NCBI GenBank assembly: GCA_016860685.1
Contig: BOJX01000030.1
Location: 1 to 32,611, forward strand
Source: Planctomycetota bacterium
Lineage (GTDB): Bacteria; Planctomycetota; Phycisphaerae; UBA1845
Direction of reading: 5' to 3'
Length of the DNA stretch: 32,611 bases
This document shows positions 17,075-25,393 of this stretch, piece by piece. The first letter of the stretch is position 1, and the number at the start of each line of letters is the position of its first letter. A program made the translations under genes and the position numbers. Under the pieces are notes generated by a model. The model ran no database searches. It was given only the letters and a program-made list of their open reading frames with translations, and was not told where the DNA came from.

Positions 17075-17911
17075 CTACGACGGGTCGAACCAGTCCCCTT
17101 GAAACACCTCGACGGCGGGTCCGGTCTTGTACACGTGGTCGTCGTCGCGCCAGTCCAGCTCGAGGTCTCCGCCCGGTAGCGTCGCCGTGATCCTCCGTCG
17201 CGTCAGCCCGGTCATATGTCCCGCGACGCACACCGCACAGGCGCCCGTCCCGCAGGCCTGCGTCGCCCCCGCACCGCGCTCCCACGTCCGCATGACCACC
17301 CGGTCCGGCGCGAGCGCCCGGGCGAAATGTACGTTGACGCGCTCGGGGAAGATCGGCGCGTGCTCGATCTTCGGTCCCAGCGACGTCAGGTCGATCGCCG
17401 CCGGATCCTCCACGAAGAACACCGCGTGCGGATTGCCCATCGAAACACATGTCATCCGCAGCGACACCCCGCCGAACTCCACCGGACGATCGACGATCCG
17501 GTCGCCCGCCAGTGTGCAGGGCAGCGAAGCGGGCTCCAGCCGCGGCGGACCCATGTCGATCCGCACCGCCGAGACCTTCCCGCCTTCAAGCCGGCACTCG
17601 GCGGTCTTGACGCCGGCGTCCGTCTCGATCGTGAGGTTCGGCCCCCGGGCAAGTCCGTGATCCACCGCGTACTTCGCCACGCAGCGGATCCCGTTGCCGC
17701 ACATCTGCGACCGCGACCCGTCCGCGTTGTACATGATCATCCGCACGTCCGCCCGCGCCGACGACCCGATCAGGATCAACCCGTCGCCGCCGACGCCGCG
17801 GTACCGGTCCGAAACCCGCCGCGCCAGACCCTCCACGTCCGCCACGTCCCCGTCGCGCAGGTCCACGTAAACATAATCGTTGCCCAGCCCGTGCATCTTC
17901 GTGAAACGCAT
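17075..17911 (-). CDS. dapF: Diaminopimelate epimerase
   Basis: 278 residues, normal length. Converts LL- to meso-diaminopimelate in the lysine and peptidoglycan pathway, in the cytosol, without a cofactor. The start MRFTKMHGLGNDYV is the conserved N-terminus, so the 35 codons upstream are not counted. The two catalytic cysteines are Cys71 in QMCGNGIRC and Cys220 in QACGTGACA. Substrate contacts DGSRSQMCG, SMGNPHAVFF and WERGAGAT are present. No ribosome site precedes the ATG; TACAAT (17922-17927, minus strand) ends 10 nt before it, so the mRNA could be nearly leaderless (inference). The presence of dapF shows meso-DAP is made, consistent with a peptidoglycan wall or lysine synthesis. Confidence 0.95.
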   Translation of the reverse strand: MRFTKMHGLGNDYVYVDLRDGDVADVEGLARRVSDRYRGVGGDGLILIGSSARADVRMIMYNADGSRSQMCGNGIRCVAKYAVDHGLARGPNLTIETDAGVKTAECRLEGGKVSAVRIDMGPPRLEPASLPCTLAGDRIVDRPVEFGGVSLRMTCVSMGNPHAVFFVEDPAAIDLTSLGPKIEHAPIFPERVNVHFARALAPDRVVMRTWERGAGATQACGTGACAVCVAGHMTGLTRRRITATLPGGDLELDWRDDDHVYKTGPAVEVFQGDWFDPS

Positions 17912-18026
17912 AACGCTGGGGATTGTACTCGGCAGCCCGGCGAACCGCGAGGCGTCAGCCCGTGCGGACAAGGCTCTTAACGACCGGGCGTTCACGACTC
18001 GGATCGCGGTGTTCATTCCTCGGACC

Positions 18027-18078
18027 GCGAAGCTCCGCTTCGCTCTCCTCTGAGCCGCGAAGCTTCAGCCCGCGCGAA
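18027..18078. repeat. Hairpin plus degenerate REP-like element
   Basis: GCGAAGC-TCC-GCTTCGC (18027-18043) is a perfect 7-bp hairpin. Just after it, the stretch from 18052 to 18078 resembles 31423-31448: both read GAGCCGCG, then CTTCAG, then CCGCGC. Confidence 0.4.
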
Positions 18079-18129
18079 CGCCCGCCCCGTGGCGCGTTGC
18101 GGAATCGAGGATGATGATCATGTCTGAAT

Positions 18130-18242
18130 CGCGCCCGTCAGGAAGCGTTCTTTCTGACCCGGTTGCAGGACTTCTTTCCCCGGTTGCACGGCTTATTGTC
18201 CCGGTTGCAGGGGTTTTCTGCCCCGGCGGAAGGGGCTTTTTT
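18130..18242 (+). ncRNA. Candidate small RNA with three 21-nt repeats and an intrinsic terminator
   Basis: A hairpin GTCAGGAA/TTTCTGAC (18137-18144 with 18151-18158) is followed by CCCGGTTGCA at 18158, 18179 and 18200, exactly 21 nt apart, and then by a GC hairpin with a T6 tail. No protein with a ribosome site fits the strand, and the terminator has no upstream plus-strand gene to serve. The repeated motif could be a binding site in an RNA. The 21-nt period also fits a heptad peptide repeat on either strand, so a decayed coding repeat is an alternative. Confidence 0.35.
18220..18242 (+). terminator. Intrinsic terminator
   Basis: GCCCC (18220-18224) pairs with GGGGC (18232-18236) across GGCGGAA and is followed at once by TTTTTT (18237-18242). 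This is the best rho-independent terminator in the window, yet no plus-strand gene ends before it within 2 kb. Confidence 0.6.
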
Positions 18243-18452
18243 AATCCGCATGCCGCGCCTTTTTTTCTTGACCTGCCTCCCCTCATCCCGTAGGGTACAG
18301 ATGTCCTTGGGGACATCGTTCCTGAGGGCGGCTCCCACAAGGCGGGTGGGACTCCGAACGAAGCGTGCGACGGGCCCTGGCACGGCGCTGAGCGGAAAGC
18401 TCGACGGTCGAGCGGCTTGGCGCTGTGAGGCGTTTTGAGAAGGAGTCTGGAC

Positions 18453-18536
<84 letters not shown>

Positions 18537-18634
18537 GGCGTCTGGGCGGTCCGGGGAGGGGTCGCCGGGGCGGAAAGGGGTCGGCGCTCGCGCGGGCGGA
18601 AGCCGGGGGCCGTGCAATCGCGCGGGCTGCGGCG

Positions 18635-19336
18635 TTGACGGGACCGGTTTCGTTTGCGGATGTGGACGTTCCGCCGTTTGAGACGGCCGTGACGTTCGAC
18701 GCGGACGATAATCTTGGATACGATGCATTCCGGTGGACGGCGGAAGAGGGCATGACGGCGCTGGGGGTTCTGGATGAGACACCCTTCAAATACCAGGGTC
18801 GCGCGGAAGACGCATCGGTGCGCGGGTGGGTCATTGTGGGATGGAGCGATGAAGACGATGGCCGAAAGGCCGTTGTCTGGACGCCACGGCGCGGGATTCT
18901 AAGGCTCGGCGAGCTATTGGCGAACGACTTTGGCGTCGACTTGGGAACGTGGGAAATGTATTATGGCTTCGCCGTCTCCTATGACGGAAAAACCATCGTC
19001 GGGGAAGGTTGGCACTTTGAAAACAGCGAAGGCATCACCGAGGCCTTTCTCGCCCGCGTCCCCTGCATCGACGACTGCGACCGGTGTTCGTTCCGCGAGC
19101 GGATGACGGGCCGGTGCAAGCCGCGGGGGGACGGGACGGTGAAGGTGATCGCGAAGCTCTCCGGCGGGCGCGTCGGGGCGACGCTGACGTTCTGCCTGGA
19201 TTACTACAAGGCGTTCGCCGAAGCGACAGTGAACGAGGACGGCCGGGCCAAGGCCCGCTTCAAGCGCCTCCCCCCCGGCCCGCACCACCTCACCCTCAAA
19301 GAATGCGACGCCCCGGCGGACGTGATGTGCGAGTAA
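18635..19336 (+). CDS. HAF-type repeat protein, 5'-truncated, with C-terminal Cys-rich beta domain
   Basis: The frame is open from 18518 to the stop at 19336; the only starts are weak (TTG at 18635), with no ribosome site and no signal peptide. Residues about 30-140 have the spacing of HAF extracellular repeats: AFRWTAEEGMTALGVL, AVVWTPRRGILRLGELL and AVSYDGKTIVGEGWHF. Full members usually have several more repeats and a signal sequence, so the 5' part seems lost. From CIDDCDRCSFRERMTGRCK onward a separate Cys-rich domain follows, related in spacing to the end of the protein at 316-2124 (GCK..G, a late GxHxxxL and a terminal Cys). It is probably a gene remnant. Confidence 0.55.
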   Translation: MTGPVSFADVDVPPFETAVTFDADDNLGYDAFRWTAEEGMTALGVLDETPFKYQGRAEDASVRGWVIVGWSDEDDGRKAVVWTPRRGILRLGELLANDFGVDLGTWEMYYGFAVSYDGKTIVGEGWHFENSEGITEAFLARVPCIDDCDRCSFRERMTGRCKPRGDGTVKVIAKLSGGRVGATLTFCLDYYKAFAEATVNEDGRAKARFKRLPPGPHHLTLKECDAPADVMCE

Positions 19337-19383
19337 CGGCGGACATGGGGTGTCAATTAAGGCGGACCGGGGTGTCCGTAGCA

Positions 19384-19401
19384 GCGGACTGGGAGATCCG
19401 C
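19384..19401. repeat. REP-like hairpin, degenerate
   Basis: GCGGACTGGGAGATCCGC, followed by GATCC, aligns with the hairpin and flank at 12537-12558. Only 5 bp of stem remain. It lies between the convergent HAF remnant and typA, a position where such elements often sit. Related GGCGGAC fragments lie just upstream (19338-19380). Confidence 0.35.
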
Positions 19402-19580
19402 GATCCTGAGGCGTGGGCAAGGGACGCCGGTGCGAGGGGTGTTTGCCGTTGCGCTTGAAGGGCGGTGCAAGACCCACCGGTGCAGGTTGGAGGAAGAAAC
19501 GCTTCCTTACCCTTGACACGGCTGCGCAGCGTAAAGGGCAGGCGGGTGCGGCGTGGTTATGCACAGGGCTTCCAACGCGC

Positions 19581-21416
19581 TCATCCCCCGCCTTTCTCCG
19601 CGCGGCCCGCGCGTTTGCGGTCGTTTTCGCTGAGGAGGCGTTTGCGGAGGCGGACGGCGTCGGGGGTGACTTCGACGAGTTCATCGTCAGCGATGAATTC
19701 GAGTGCGAGTTCGAGGGTGAGCTGGCGCGGGGTTTTGAGGACGACGGTCTTGTCCGCGCCGGCGGCGCGCATGTTGGTGAGCTTCTTAGTGCGGGCGACG
19801 TTGACTTCGATGTCGTTTTCGCGGTTGTGCTCGCCGACGATCATGCCTTCGTAGACCTGGTCGCCGGGGGTCACGAACATGACGCCGCGATCGGCAAGTC
19901 CTTCGAGGGCGTAGGCGGTCACCTGCCCCGGTTCGCTGGCGATGAGCACACCGTTGGTGCGCCCGGGGATCGCCCCGCGCAGATACTCGTATTCGTAAAA
20001 GCTGTGATGCATGATGATCGTGCCCTGGGTGGCGGTCATGATGCGGTTGCGCAGCCCGATGAGTCCGCGGGAGGGGATGGTGAACTCCATGTGACAGGAA
20101 TCGCCGCGGGTCTCCATCTTCAGGCAGATGCCGCGGCGTCCGCCCATCAGTTCCATCACGGCGCCGACATGCGCGGTCGGGACGTCCACGACGCACAGCT
20201 CGATCGGCTCGGTCTTGTGCCCGTTGAGTTCGCGGTAGATGACCTTCGGTTTGCCGACGGCGAGTTCGAAGCCCTCGCGGCGCATGTTCTCGATGAGCAC
20301 GGACAGGTGCAGGATCCCGCGACCCGAGACGTGAAACTCCTCCGGCGTGTGCCCGGGTTCGACACGGAGGGCGACGTTCTTCTCCAGTTCCTTTTCCAGC
20401 CGGTCGCGGAGGTGGCGGCTGGTGACGAACTTGCCGCTGCGTCCGCAGAAGGGCGAGTCGTTGACGCGGAAAAGCATGTGCAGGGTCGGCTCATCCACGG
20501 CGATGATGGGCAAGGGGACGGGGTGGTCCGGGTCGGCGAGGGTGTTGCCGATGTCCACGCTTTCGATGCCGACGACGGCGCAGATGTCGCCCGCGCTGAC
20601 GGATTCCGCCTTCGTCCGCCCCAGTCCGTCGAAGGCGAAGACCTCGCCGACCTGCTCGACGGCCTGCGTTCCGTCGCGGTGAAGGACGCAGACCTTCTGC
20701 GCCCCGTGGATCGTTCCGGCGAAGACGCGCCCGATGCCGATCCGACCGACGTAGTCGTTGTAGTCGAGCGTGGTGATGAGCATCTGGAGGGGCGCGGCCG
20801 GGTCGTCCTTCGGCGCGGGCACGTGTTTGACGATCGTCTCAAAAAGGGCGAAGACGTCGCCTGGGACGCTTTCCGGCTCCAGCGTGGCCCAGCCTTTCGT
20901 CGCGGAGGCGTAAACGATGGGGAAGTCGAGCTGGGCGTCGTTGGCGTTGAGTTCGATGAACAGGTCGAAGACCTCGTTGACGACTTCCTTCGGCCTCGCG
21001 TCCGGGCGGTCCATCTTGTTGATGACCACGATCGGGCGGAGGTGATACTCGAACGCCTTGCGCAGGACGAAGCGGGTCTGCGGCATCGGACCCTCGAAGG
21101 CGTCCACGAGCAGGAGGCAGCCGTCGGCCATCTTGAGCACGCGCTCGACCTCACCGCCGAAGTCCGCGTGTCCGGGGGTGTCGATGAGGTTGATCTTGTA
21201 CTCGGCGTTGTCGGCCTCGCGGCGCCAGCGGATCGCGATGTTCTTGGCGAGGATGGTGATTCCGCGTTCCCGTTCAAGGTCGTTGGAGTCGAGGATGCGC
21301 TCGCCCTTGAGCTGCGCCTGGCGGAACTGTCCGCACTGGCGAAGCATCTGATCGACGAGCGTGGTTTTGCCGTGGTCGACGTGGGCGATGATGGCGACGT
21401 TGCGAAGATTCAACAC
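19581..21416 (-). CDS. typA: Ribosome-associated translational GTPase TypA/BipA
   Basis: 611 residues, the usual length. A translation-factor GTPase that binds the 70S ribosome and helps assembly and stress or cold adaptation. G1 is AHVDHGKT (11-18), followed by the switch region [10 protein letters not shown]3 DTPGH and G4 NKMDR. After the G domain come EF-G-like domain II ([20 protein letters not shown]), domain III, and the BipA-specific C-terminus ([38 protein letters not shown]). The start is a GTG at 21416 followed by TTG; an in-frame stop lies 15 nt upstream, so the start cannot be earlier, although the ribosome site is weak. It stands alone, convergent with the HAF remnant and divergent from the hydrolase. 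Confidence 0.95.
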   Translation of the reverse strand: MLNLRNVAIIAHVDHGKTTLVDQMLRQCGQFRQAQLKGERILDSNDLERERGITILAKNIAIRWRREADNAEYKINLIDTPGHADFGGEVERVLKMADGCLLLVDAFEGPMPQTRFVLRKAFEYHLRPIVVINKMDRPDARPKEVVNEVFDLFIELNANDAQLDFPIVYASATKGWATLEPESVPGDVFALFETIVKHVPAPKDDPAAPLQMLITTLDYNDYVGRIGIGRVFAGTIHGAQKVCVLHRDGTQAVEQVGEVFAFDGLGRTKAESVSAGDICAVVGIESVDIGNTLADPDHPVPLPIIAVDEPTLHMLFRVNDSPFCGRSGKFVTSRHLRDRLEKELEKNVALRVEPGHTPEEFHVSGRGILHLSVLIENMRREGFELAVGKPKVIYRELNGHKTEPIELCVVDVPTAHVGAVMELMGGRRGICLKMETRGDSCHMEFTIPSRGLIGLRNRIMTATQGTIIMHHSFYEYEYLRGAIPGRTNGVLIASEPGQVTAYALEGLADRGVMFVTPGDQVYEGMIVGEHNRENDIEVNVARTKKLTNMRAAGADKTVVLKTPRQLTLELALEFIADDELVEVTPDAVRLRKRLLSENDRKRAGRAEKGGG

Positions 21417-21607
21417 GTTGCGTTCACATTCTCATGGGTAACTTAGACGCACCCCTGGGATCCCGATCCGTCAGGGTGACTCCGTCAATGACGCCGGCTC
21501 CGACCCGCTGCGGAGAAACCCGGCCTGACGCCGGGGGATCGGCGAGACGAAGAGCAGGAGTGTACCGCGGCTGCGTCCTGGAGACAAACGGCCGGTAAGA
21601 TGCGTCG

Positions 21608-22417
21608 ATGTTCTGGGGGCTGGTCCTGCTGGCGAGCGGTTATGTCGTGCTTTGCGCGGGGGTGTTCTTTTATCAGCGGCGGCTGATCTACCGCCCCTCG
21701 CGCATCGTCCACGCCACGCCGCGCGACAGCGGCATTCCCTGCGAGGACGTGAGTCTCCGCACGGCGGACGGGGAAACCCTGGCGGCGTGGCATGCGCCGC
21801 TGATCTCTGCGCGCGGGACGGTCATCTTCTTTCACGGCAACGCCGGAAACATCTCGCATCGCATCGGCGAGCTTGCGGCGTGGCGGTCGCTGGGCTTTTC
21901 CGTGTTGCTTCCCGATTACCGGGGATTCGGCGCCAGCAGCGGGTCGCCGAGCGAGGCGGGTCTTTATGAGGACGCCGAAGCCGCGTGGCGGTGGGTGACG
22001 ACGGTGCGGGGTGTGGCGCCGGACCACGTGGTGATCGCGGGACGTTCGCTCGGCGGGGCGGTGGCGATCGAGTCGGCTTTGCGGCACGCGCCGGGGGCGC
22101 TGGTCGTCGAGTCCACGTTTACGCGACTGCCGGACGTGGCTGCGGGCGTGTACCCGTTCCTCCCGGTGCGGCTGTTGCTGCGCGAGCGTTTTGCCTCGGT
22201 GGAGAAGATCGGGGCGGTCCGATGTCCGAAGGTGTTTCTTCACGGGGTCGAGGACGCGCTGATCCCGATTTCGATGGGGCGGGCGCTCTTCGCCGCCGCC
22301 GCGGAGCCGAAAACGTTCATCGAAACCCCGGGCGATCACGCCGACGGCGGCCTGTTGTTCGACCCGCGTTACGTGGCCGAGGTAGACGAATTTCTCCGGC
22401 GCGTGGCGGGTCTTTGA
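21608..22417 (+). CDS. Membrane-anchored alpha/beta hydrolase (BEM46/ABHD13-like)
   Basis: 269 residues. Residues 3-22 form a single N-terminal membrane anchor (FWGLVLLASGYVVLCAGVFF), then RRLIYRPSR, a pattern typical of this group. The hydrolase core shows FFHGNAGNISHR (oxyanion region), VLLPDYRGFGASSGSPSE, the nucleophile elbow AGRSLGGA, an Asp in HGVEDALIP and the His of GDHADGG: a complete Ser-Asp-His triad. The substrate is unknown; homologues act as lipases, esterases or thioesterases. The ATG was chosen because the anchor begins there; the ribosome site is weak. Confidence 0.88.
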   Translation: MFWGLVLLASGYVVLCAGVFFYQRRLIYRPSRIVHATPRDSGIPCEDVSLRTADGETLAAWHAPLISARGTVIFFHGNAGNISHRIGELAAWRSLGFSVLLPDYRGFGASSGSPSEAGLYEDAEAAWRWVTTVRGVAPDHVVIAGRSLGGAVAIESALRHAPGALVVESTFTRLPDVAAGVYPFLPVRLLLRERFASVEKIGAVRCPKVFLHGVEDALIPISMGRALFAAAAEPKTFIETPGDHADGGLLFDPRYVAEVDEFLRRVAGL

Positions 22418-22509
22418 GGCGCATCCAGGATATACCGGCCTGCGCCAGTCCGGCCCGCACCCGCCCGTTTCCGATGAAGGTGATGCAGCAGGGACGACCG
22501 AGAGGGGGA

Positions 22510-22538
22510 TTGAACTTGTCGGGGCATAAGATGAAAAT
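22510..22538 (+). promoter_or_regulatory. Possible promoter for the zinc-ribbon membrane protein
   Basis: TTGAAC (22510-22515), a 17-nt spacer and GAAAAT (22533-22538, 4 of 6) lie about 100 bp before the ATG at 22643, in a locally AT-richer stretch. Confidence 0.3.
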
Positions 22539-22642
22539 GCTCCGATCGGATTATCAAAGGCCTCTCGGCTAGGATGCCCCCCTCAGAACTGCGAGCGCCG
22601 CCGCGCCGCGGGGGACCGGGCGATCGGCCTGGGGAGTCGATC

Positions 22643-23455
22643 ATGAGCGGGCAACCGTCATCCGGTAAGATTTGCCGTCTGTGCGGCGTGGATTGCTCGA
22701 ACCGTCCGCGTACGCGCGATTCGAAGGGCCGCTACTACTGCCAGCCGTGCTTCGACAAAATCGACAAAGCGGCGAAGTCCGGCGAGCCGGCGGTCGCGCG
22801 TCCGGTCAAAGCACGCGGGCCCGCGCCGCCGCCGGCCCGCGCGAAATCGGGCGAGCTGGACCTGCTTGCGGAACTCTCGGGTCTGGAAAGCAGCTCCGAA
22901 GCGATCGACAGCGGTCCGATCTGCGAGTCCTGCGGGGCGCCGATGGAGCGCGGCGCGATCCTGTGTACGTCCTGCGGATTCAACAAGCGGATCGGGCAGA
23001 AGCTTGCGGTGAAGATTGAGGGCGCCGCGCCTCCGACGTCGCCGCGCGCCGCACAGGCGCGGCGGGCGGTTCGCGGCGGCTCAAACGCGCTCGGCGGGCT
23101 TTCGGACAAGCCGTTCCTTTTCGGCGTGGCGACGCTGGTCGCGATGCTCGGGTTGTTCCTCGTGGGGCGCGCCATCCCGGGGGTTGCGCTGTTGATGTCC
23201 CTCGTGTCGAACCTTGCCGGTCTGGGCATTACAATCTGGCTGCTGGTTGTGGCGTTTCGTGAGGGGATCGGCCACGGACTCGGCTGTTTTTTCTGCCCCT
23301 TCTACGCCCTTTACTTCGCCTTTGCGGTGAATTCGGATCTTCGTCTGAAGTGGGCCTACGCGGGGTCGATACTGGCGAGCGTTTTCGTCGTAGTATTAAG
23401 CTGGGACGACATCATGTCCGGCAACTACCTTGGCGGCGGAGGGGGCGGATTCTGA
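22643..23455 (+). CDS. Double zinc-ribbon membrane protein
   Basis: 270 residues from ATG 22643, with GGGGAG at good spacing; the frame is open 23 codons earlier. The N-terminal ribbon CRLCGVDCSN...YCQPCFDKI and a second CESCGAPM...CTSCGFNKRIG are joined by a Pro/Ala-rich linker. The C-terminal half has about four hydrophobic segments (FLFGVATLVAMLGLFLVGRA, ALLMSLVSNLAGLGITIWLL, CFFCPFYALYFAFAV, AYAGSILASVFVVVL) and ends in a Gly-rich tail. The function is unknown; proteins of this layout are common in planctomycetes. The next gene begins 10 bp after its stop, so the two are probably co-transcribed. Confidence 0.82.
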   Translation: MSGQPSSGKICRLCGVDCSNRPRTRDSKGRYYCQPCFDKIDKAAKSGEPAVARPVKARGPAPPPARAKSGELDLLAELSGLESSSEAIDSGPICESCGAPMERGAILCTSCGFNKRIGQKLAVKIEGAAPPTSPRAAQARRAVRGGSNALGGLSDKPFLFGVATLVAMLGLFLVGRAIPGVALLMSLVSNLAGLGITIWLLVVAFREGIGHGLGCFFCPFYALYFAFAVNSDLRLKWAYAGSILASVFVVVLSWDDIMSGNYLGGGGGGF

Positions 23456-23465
23456 CGCCGGGTTC

Positions 23466-23918
23466 ATGCGTGCTCCGGTCACAAAAGCCGAGGGACAAGC
23501 GTCATCGAGCGTACCCGTCACGGGATCCTCCGGGTTGCGGAAACCGCATACCGGGACCGTCATCGCCGTGATGATCCTCGCGGCGGCGATCCTTCACCCG
23601 CCGCACGGTCTGGGTCCGGTGCTCTGCCCGTCGCGGTGGGTCACGGGTCTGCCCTGTCCCGGCTGCGGACTGTCGCGGAGCGTCAGTTGCGCGGTGCGCG
23701 GGATGGGGGCGGCGAGCTTCGGGTATCACCCTTTCGGGATTCCCGTCGTCGTGCTGCTCGTCGGCGTGGCGGCGACGGGGCTGCTGCCGCGGCGCGTCCG
23801 CGAGGGGCTGACCGCGCGCCTGCAACCGGTCCGCCCGATGGCCCGCTGGGTGAGCATCGCGTTCATCACGGCGTTCATCGCGTTCGGCGCGGCGCGGATG
23901 CTGCTCACCCGGAGTTAG
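23466..23918 (+). CDS. DUF2752-family membrane protein
   Basis: 150 residues from ATG 23466, 10 bp after the previous stop. The DUF2752 signature is CPSRWVTGLPCPGCGLSRSV followed by a short helix and GYHPFG. Three hydrophobic segments are visible (VIAVMILAAAILH, IPVVVLLVGVAATGLL, VSIAFITAFIAFGAA). The family is uncharacterised. An IS630-type insertion sits exactly at the stop codon: the TA of TAG is the duplicated target dinucleotide and the G is the first base of the element. Removing the element would restore TAG, so the protein is not shortened. Confidence 0.82.
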   Translation: MRAPVTKAEGQASSSVPVTGSSGLRKPHTGTVIAVMILAAAILHPPHGLGPVLCPSRWVTGLPCPGCGLSRSVSCAVRGMGAASFGYHPFGIPVVVLLVGVAATGLLPRRVREGLTARLQPVRPMARWVSIAFITAFIAFGAARMLLTRS

Positions 23919-23987
23919 AGCATTCTCTGTTTTTACGTAGCGGTTTGTGCCGATAAATCTCTTGCCGGGATGGCGGGAGAACGTGGC

Positions 23988-24362
23988 ATGAGGCCGTATT
24001 CGATGGACCTTCGGGAACGGGTGGTGACGGCGTGTGACGCTCGGGAGGGCACGCGGGAGAAAATCGCCGAGCGCTTCGGCGTGAGCACGGCGTGGATTCG
24101 GCGGGTGTTGCAGCGGCGTCGGGAGAGCGGCTCGATCGCGCCGCGGCCGCAGAACCCCGGGCGCAAGCGGGCGATTCGCGGGCGGCAACTGGATCGGCTG
24201 CGGCGACTGGTGGAACGGCGACCGGACGCCACGTTGCGGGAGTTGAAGGCCGGATTGAGGATGTCCGTCAGCGACGGCGCGATGCTGCGGGCCCTGGCGA
24301 CGCTGGGCCTGACGCTTAAAAAAAGTCGCTCACGGCTGCGGAACAAAAACGGGAAGAGGTAG
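23988..24362 (+). CDS. IS630-family transposase, N-terminal part (orfA)
   Basis: 124 residues from ATG 23988, which has GGGAG about 8 nt upstream; a second ATG at 23970 lacks a site. MRPYSMDLRERVVTACD and KIAERFGVSTAWIRRVLQRR are the helix-turn-helix DNA-binding region of IS630 transposases. A winged-helix-like second part follows (RLVERRPDATLRELKAGL). The frame passes an A7 run (24318-24324) and ends at 24360-24362. A -1 slip at A7 gives LKKKSLTAAEQKREE, the normal family continuation, so A7 looks like the usual frameshift site. Confidence 0.85.
   Translation: MRPYSMDLRERVVTACDAREGTREKIAERFGVSTAWIRRVLQRRRESGSIAPRPQNPGRKRAIRGRQLDRLRRLVERRPDATLRELKAGLRMSVSDGAMLRALATLGLTLKKSRSRLRNKNGKR
24318..24324 (+). 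promoter_or_regulatory. A7 slippery heptamer, probable -1 frameshift site
   Basis: CTT followed by AAAAAAA. Unshifted reading gives LKKSRSRLRNKNGKR and a stop; a -1 shift gives LKKKSLTAAEQKREEVALQR, which matches the expected family text and enters the frame of orfB. IS630 elements are known to use such sites. Confidence 0.65.
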
Positions 24363-24400
24363 CTTTGCAACGGAAGCGCTGGCGTTGAGCGATCGTCCCG

Positions 24401-24943
24401 GTGGACCCGTCGCGGCTTGTATTTCTCGACGAATCCTGGGCAAAAACGAACATGACGCGGCGACGAGGCCGAGCCCCGCGCGGCCAGCGCGTCGTCGAGC
24501 ACGTGCCGGCGGGACACGGGTACACGACGACGATGTTGTGTGCCTTGCGTTGGGATGGCGTCGAAGTGCCGCTGGTGATCGAGGGGGCGATGGATTCGGT
24601 GGTGTTCCGGGGTTATGTCGAGCGGATGCTGGCGCCGACGCTGGGTCCGGGGGACGTGGTGGTGATGGACAACCTGGCGCCGCACAAGGCGGTCGGCGTG
24701 CAGGAGGCGCTCGAGGCCGCGGGGGCGACGGTGCGCTACTTGCCGCCGTATTCGCCGGACTTCAACCCGATCGAGAACATGTGGTCGAAGGTGAAAGAGC
24801 ACTTGCGGGCCAAGGCCGCGCGGACCCAAGGACGCCTGGTCCAGGCGATCGCCTCCGCGCTGCATTCCGTAACCCCCGACGACTGCCGGGGATGCTTCAG
24901 AGGGTGCGGCTATTACGCTACACAAAAACGTAGAATGCTCTAG
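24401..24943 (+). CDS. IS630-family transposase, DDE catalytic part (orfB)
   Basis: 180 residues if begun at GTG 24401. The three catalytic acids are present: Asp in RLVFLDESWAKTNMTR, Asp in VVVMDNLAPHKA and Glu in PDFNPIENMWSKVK. The -1 frame from orfA meets TGA at 24386-24388, 12 nt before this GTG, just after RKRWR. Either the fusion transposase is dead through a CGA-to-TGA type change, or the domain needs readthrough or re-initiation. The stop TAG (24941-24943) uses the duplicated target TA plus the first flanking G, so the gene borrows its stop from the insertion site. Confidence 0.82.
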   Translation: MDPSRLVFLDESWAKTNMTRRRGRAPRGQRVVEHVPAGHGYTTTMLCALRWDGVEVPLVIEGAMDSVVFRGYVERMLAPTLGPGDVVVMDNLAPHKAVGVQEALEAAGATVRYLPPYSPDFNPIENMWSKVKEHLRAKAARTQGRLVQAIASALHSVTPDDCRGCFRGCGYYATQKRRML

Positions 24944-25022
24944 CCCGGGGCGCAAACGCAAAAACGATGCGGGCGCGGATCGGATCGTCTGTTTCCCATC
25001 GCCGCGCGGGCGACGCGGCCGG

Positions 25023-25301
25023 TCATGGACGATAGTAATAGTGCCACTGATAATTCAGCTCCCTGGGTTGGCCCGGGTCCAGAGGCACAACCCAGCTTAA
25101 TTCGACCGCCCCGTTCATGTGCCACCACGACGGCACACCGGCGCCGGCCGTGACCGCGGGAGAGAGTTCCAGCAGGTTCTGCATCTTCGCTTCGCCGCCG
25201 TCGCCGATCTCATCGCAATATCCGATGACGTATCGGCGCACATGAACCTCGACGGTCTTGTCGCGATAATTGGTCAGCGTCAGCGATCCCTCCAGCGTCA
25301 C
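25023..25301 (-). pseudogene. C-terminal fragment of an unrecognised protein
   Basis: The frame is open from about 25341 and the first possible start is GTG 25301, without a ribosome site. The 92 residues look coding: GSLTLTNYRDKTVEVHVRRY and ELSWVVPLDPGQPRELNYQW read like the last beta domain of a larger secreted or DUF4139-like protein. Two stops lie immediately upstream in frame. It follows the stop of the BNR/EF-hand gene by 92 bp. It is probably the 3' remnant of a gene whose front is gone, close to the IS630 insertion, which may have been involved (inference). Confidence 0.5.
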
Positions 25302-25393
25302 CCGATCGTAGGATCGTCCCGCCAGGCCCGCGCGTCATCACGCCGACACCGACGGAACCCCGGCCATGCCCCTGGCATGCCGATCCCTCAGCA

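Larger units (their letters stand above)
23918..24940 (+). mobile_element. IS630-family insertion sequence, 1023 bp
   Basis: Inverted ends read GAGCATTCT, two variable bases, GTTTTT, two variable bases, GTAGCG; the left end is 23918-23942 and the right end is the inverted copy ending at 24940. Four of about 25 positions differ. TA at 23916-23917 and 24941-24942 is the target duplication expected for this family. Two open frames inside together encode a DDE transposase. An in-frame TGA makes autonomous activity doubtful. Confidence 0.88.

Noticed and set aside
19413-21446. Long plus-strand frame opposite typA
   Set aside because: An antisense shadow of a conserved GTPase gene; composition dominated by Asp, Gly, Val and Ala.
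23466-23918. DUF2752 gene truncated by the IS630 insertion
   Set aside because: Removing the element and one TA restores the same TAG stop, so the protein length is unchanged.
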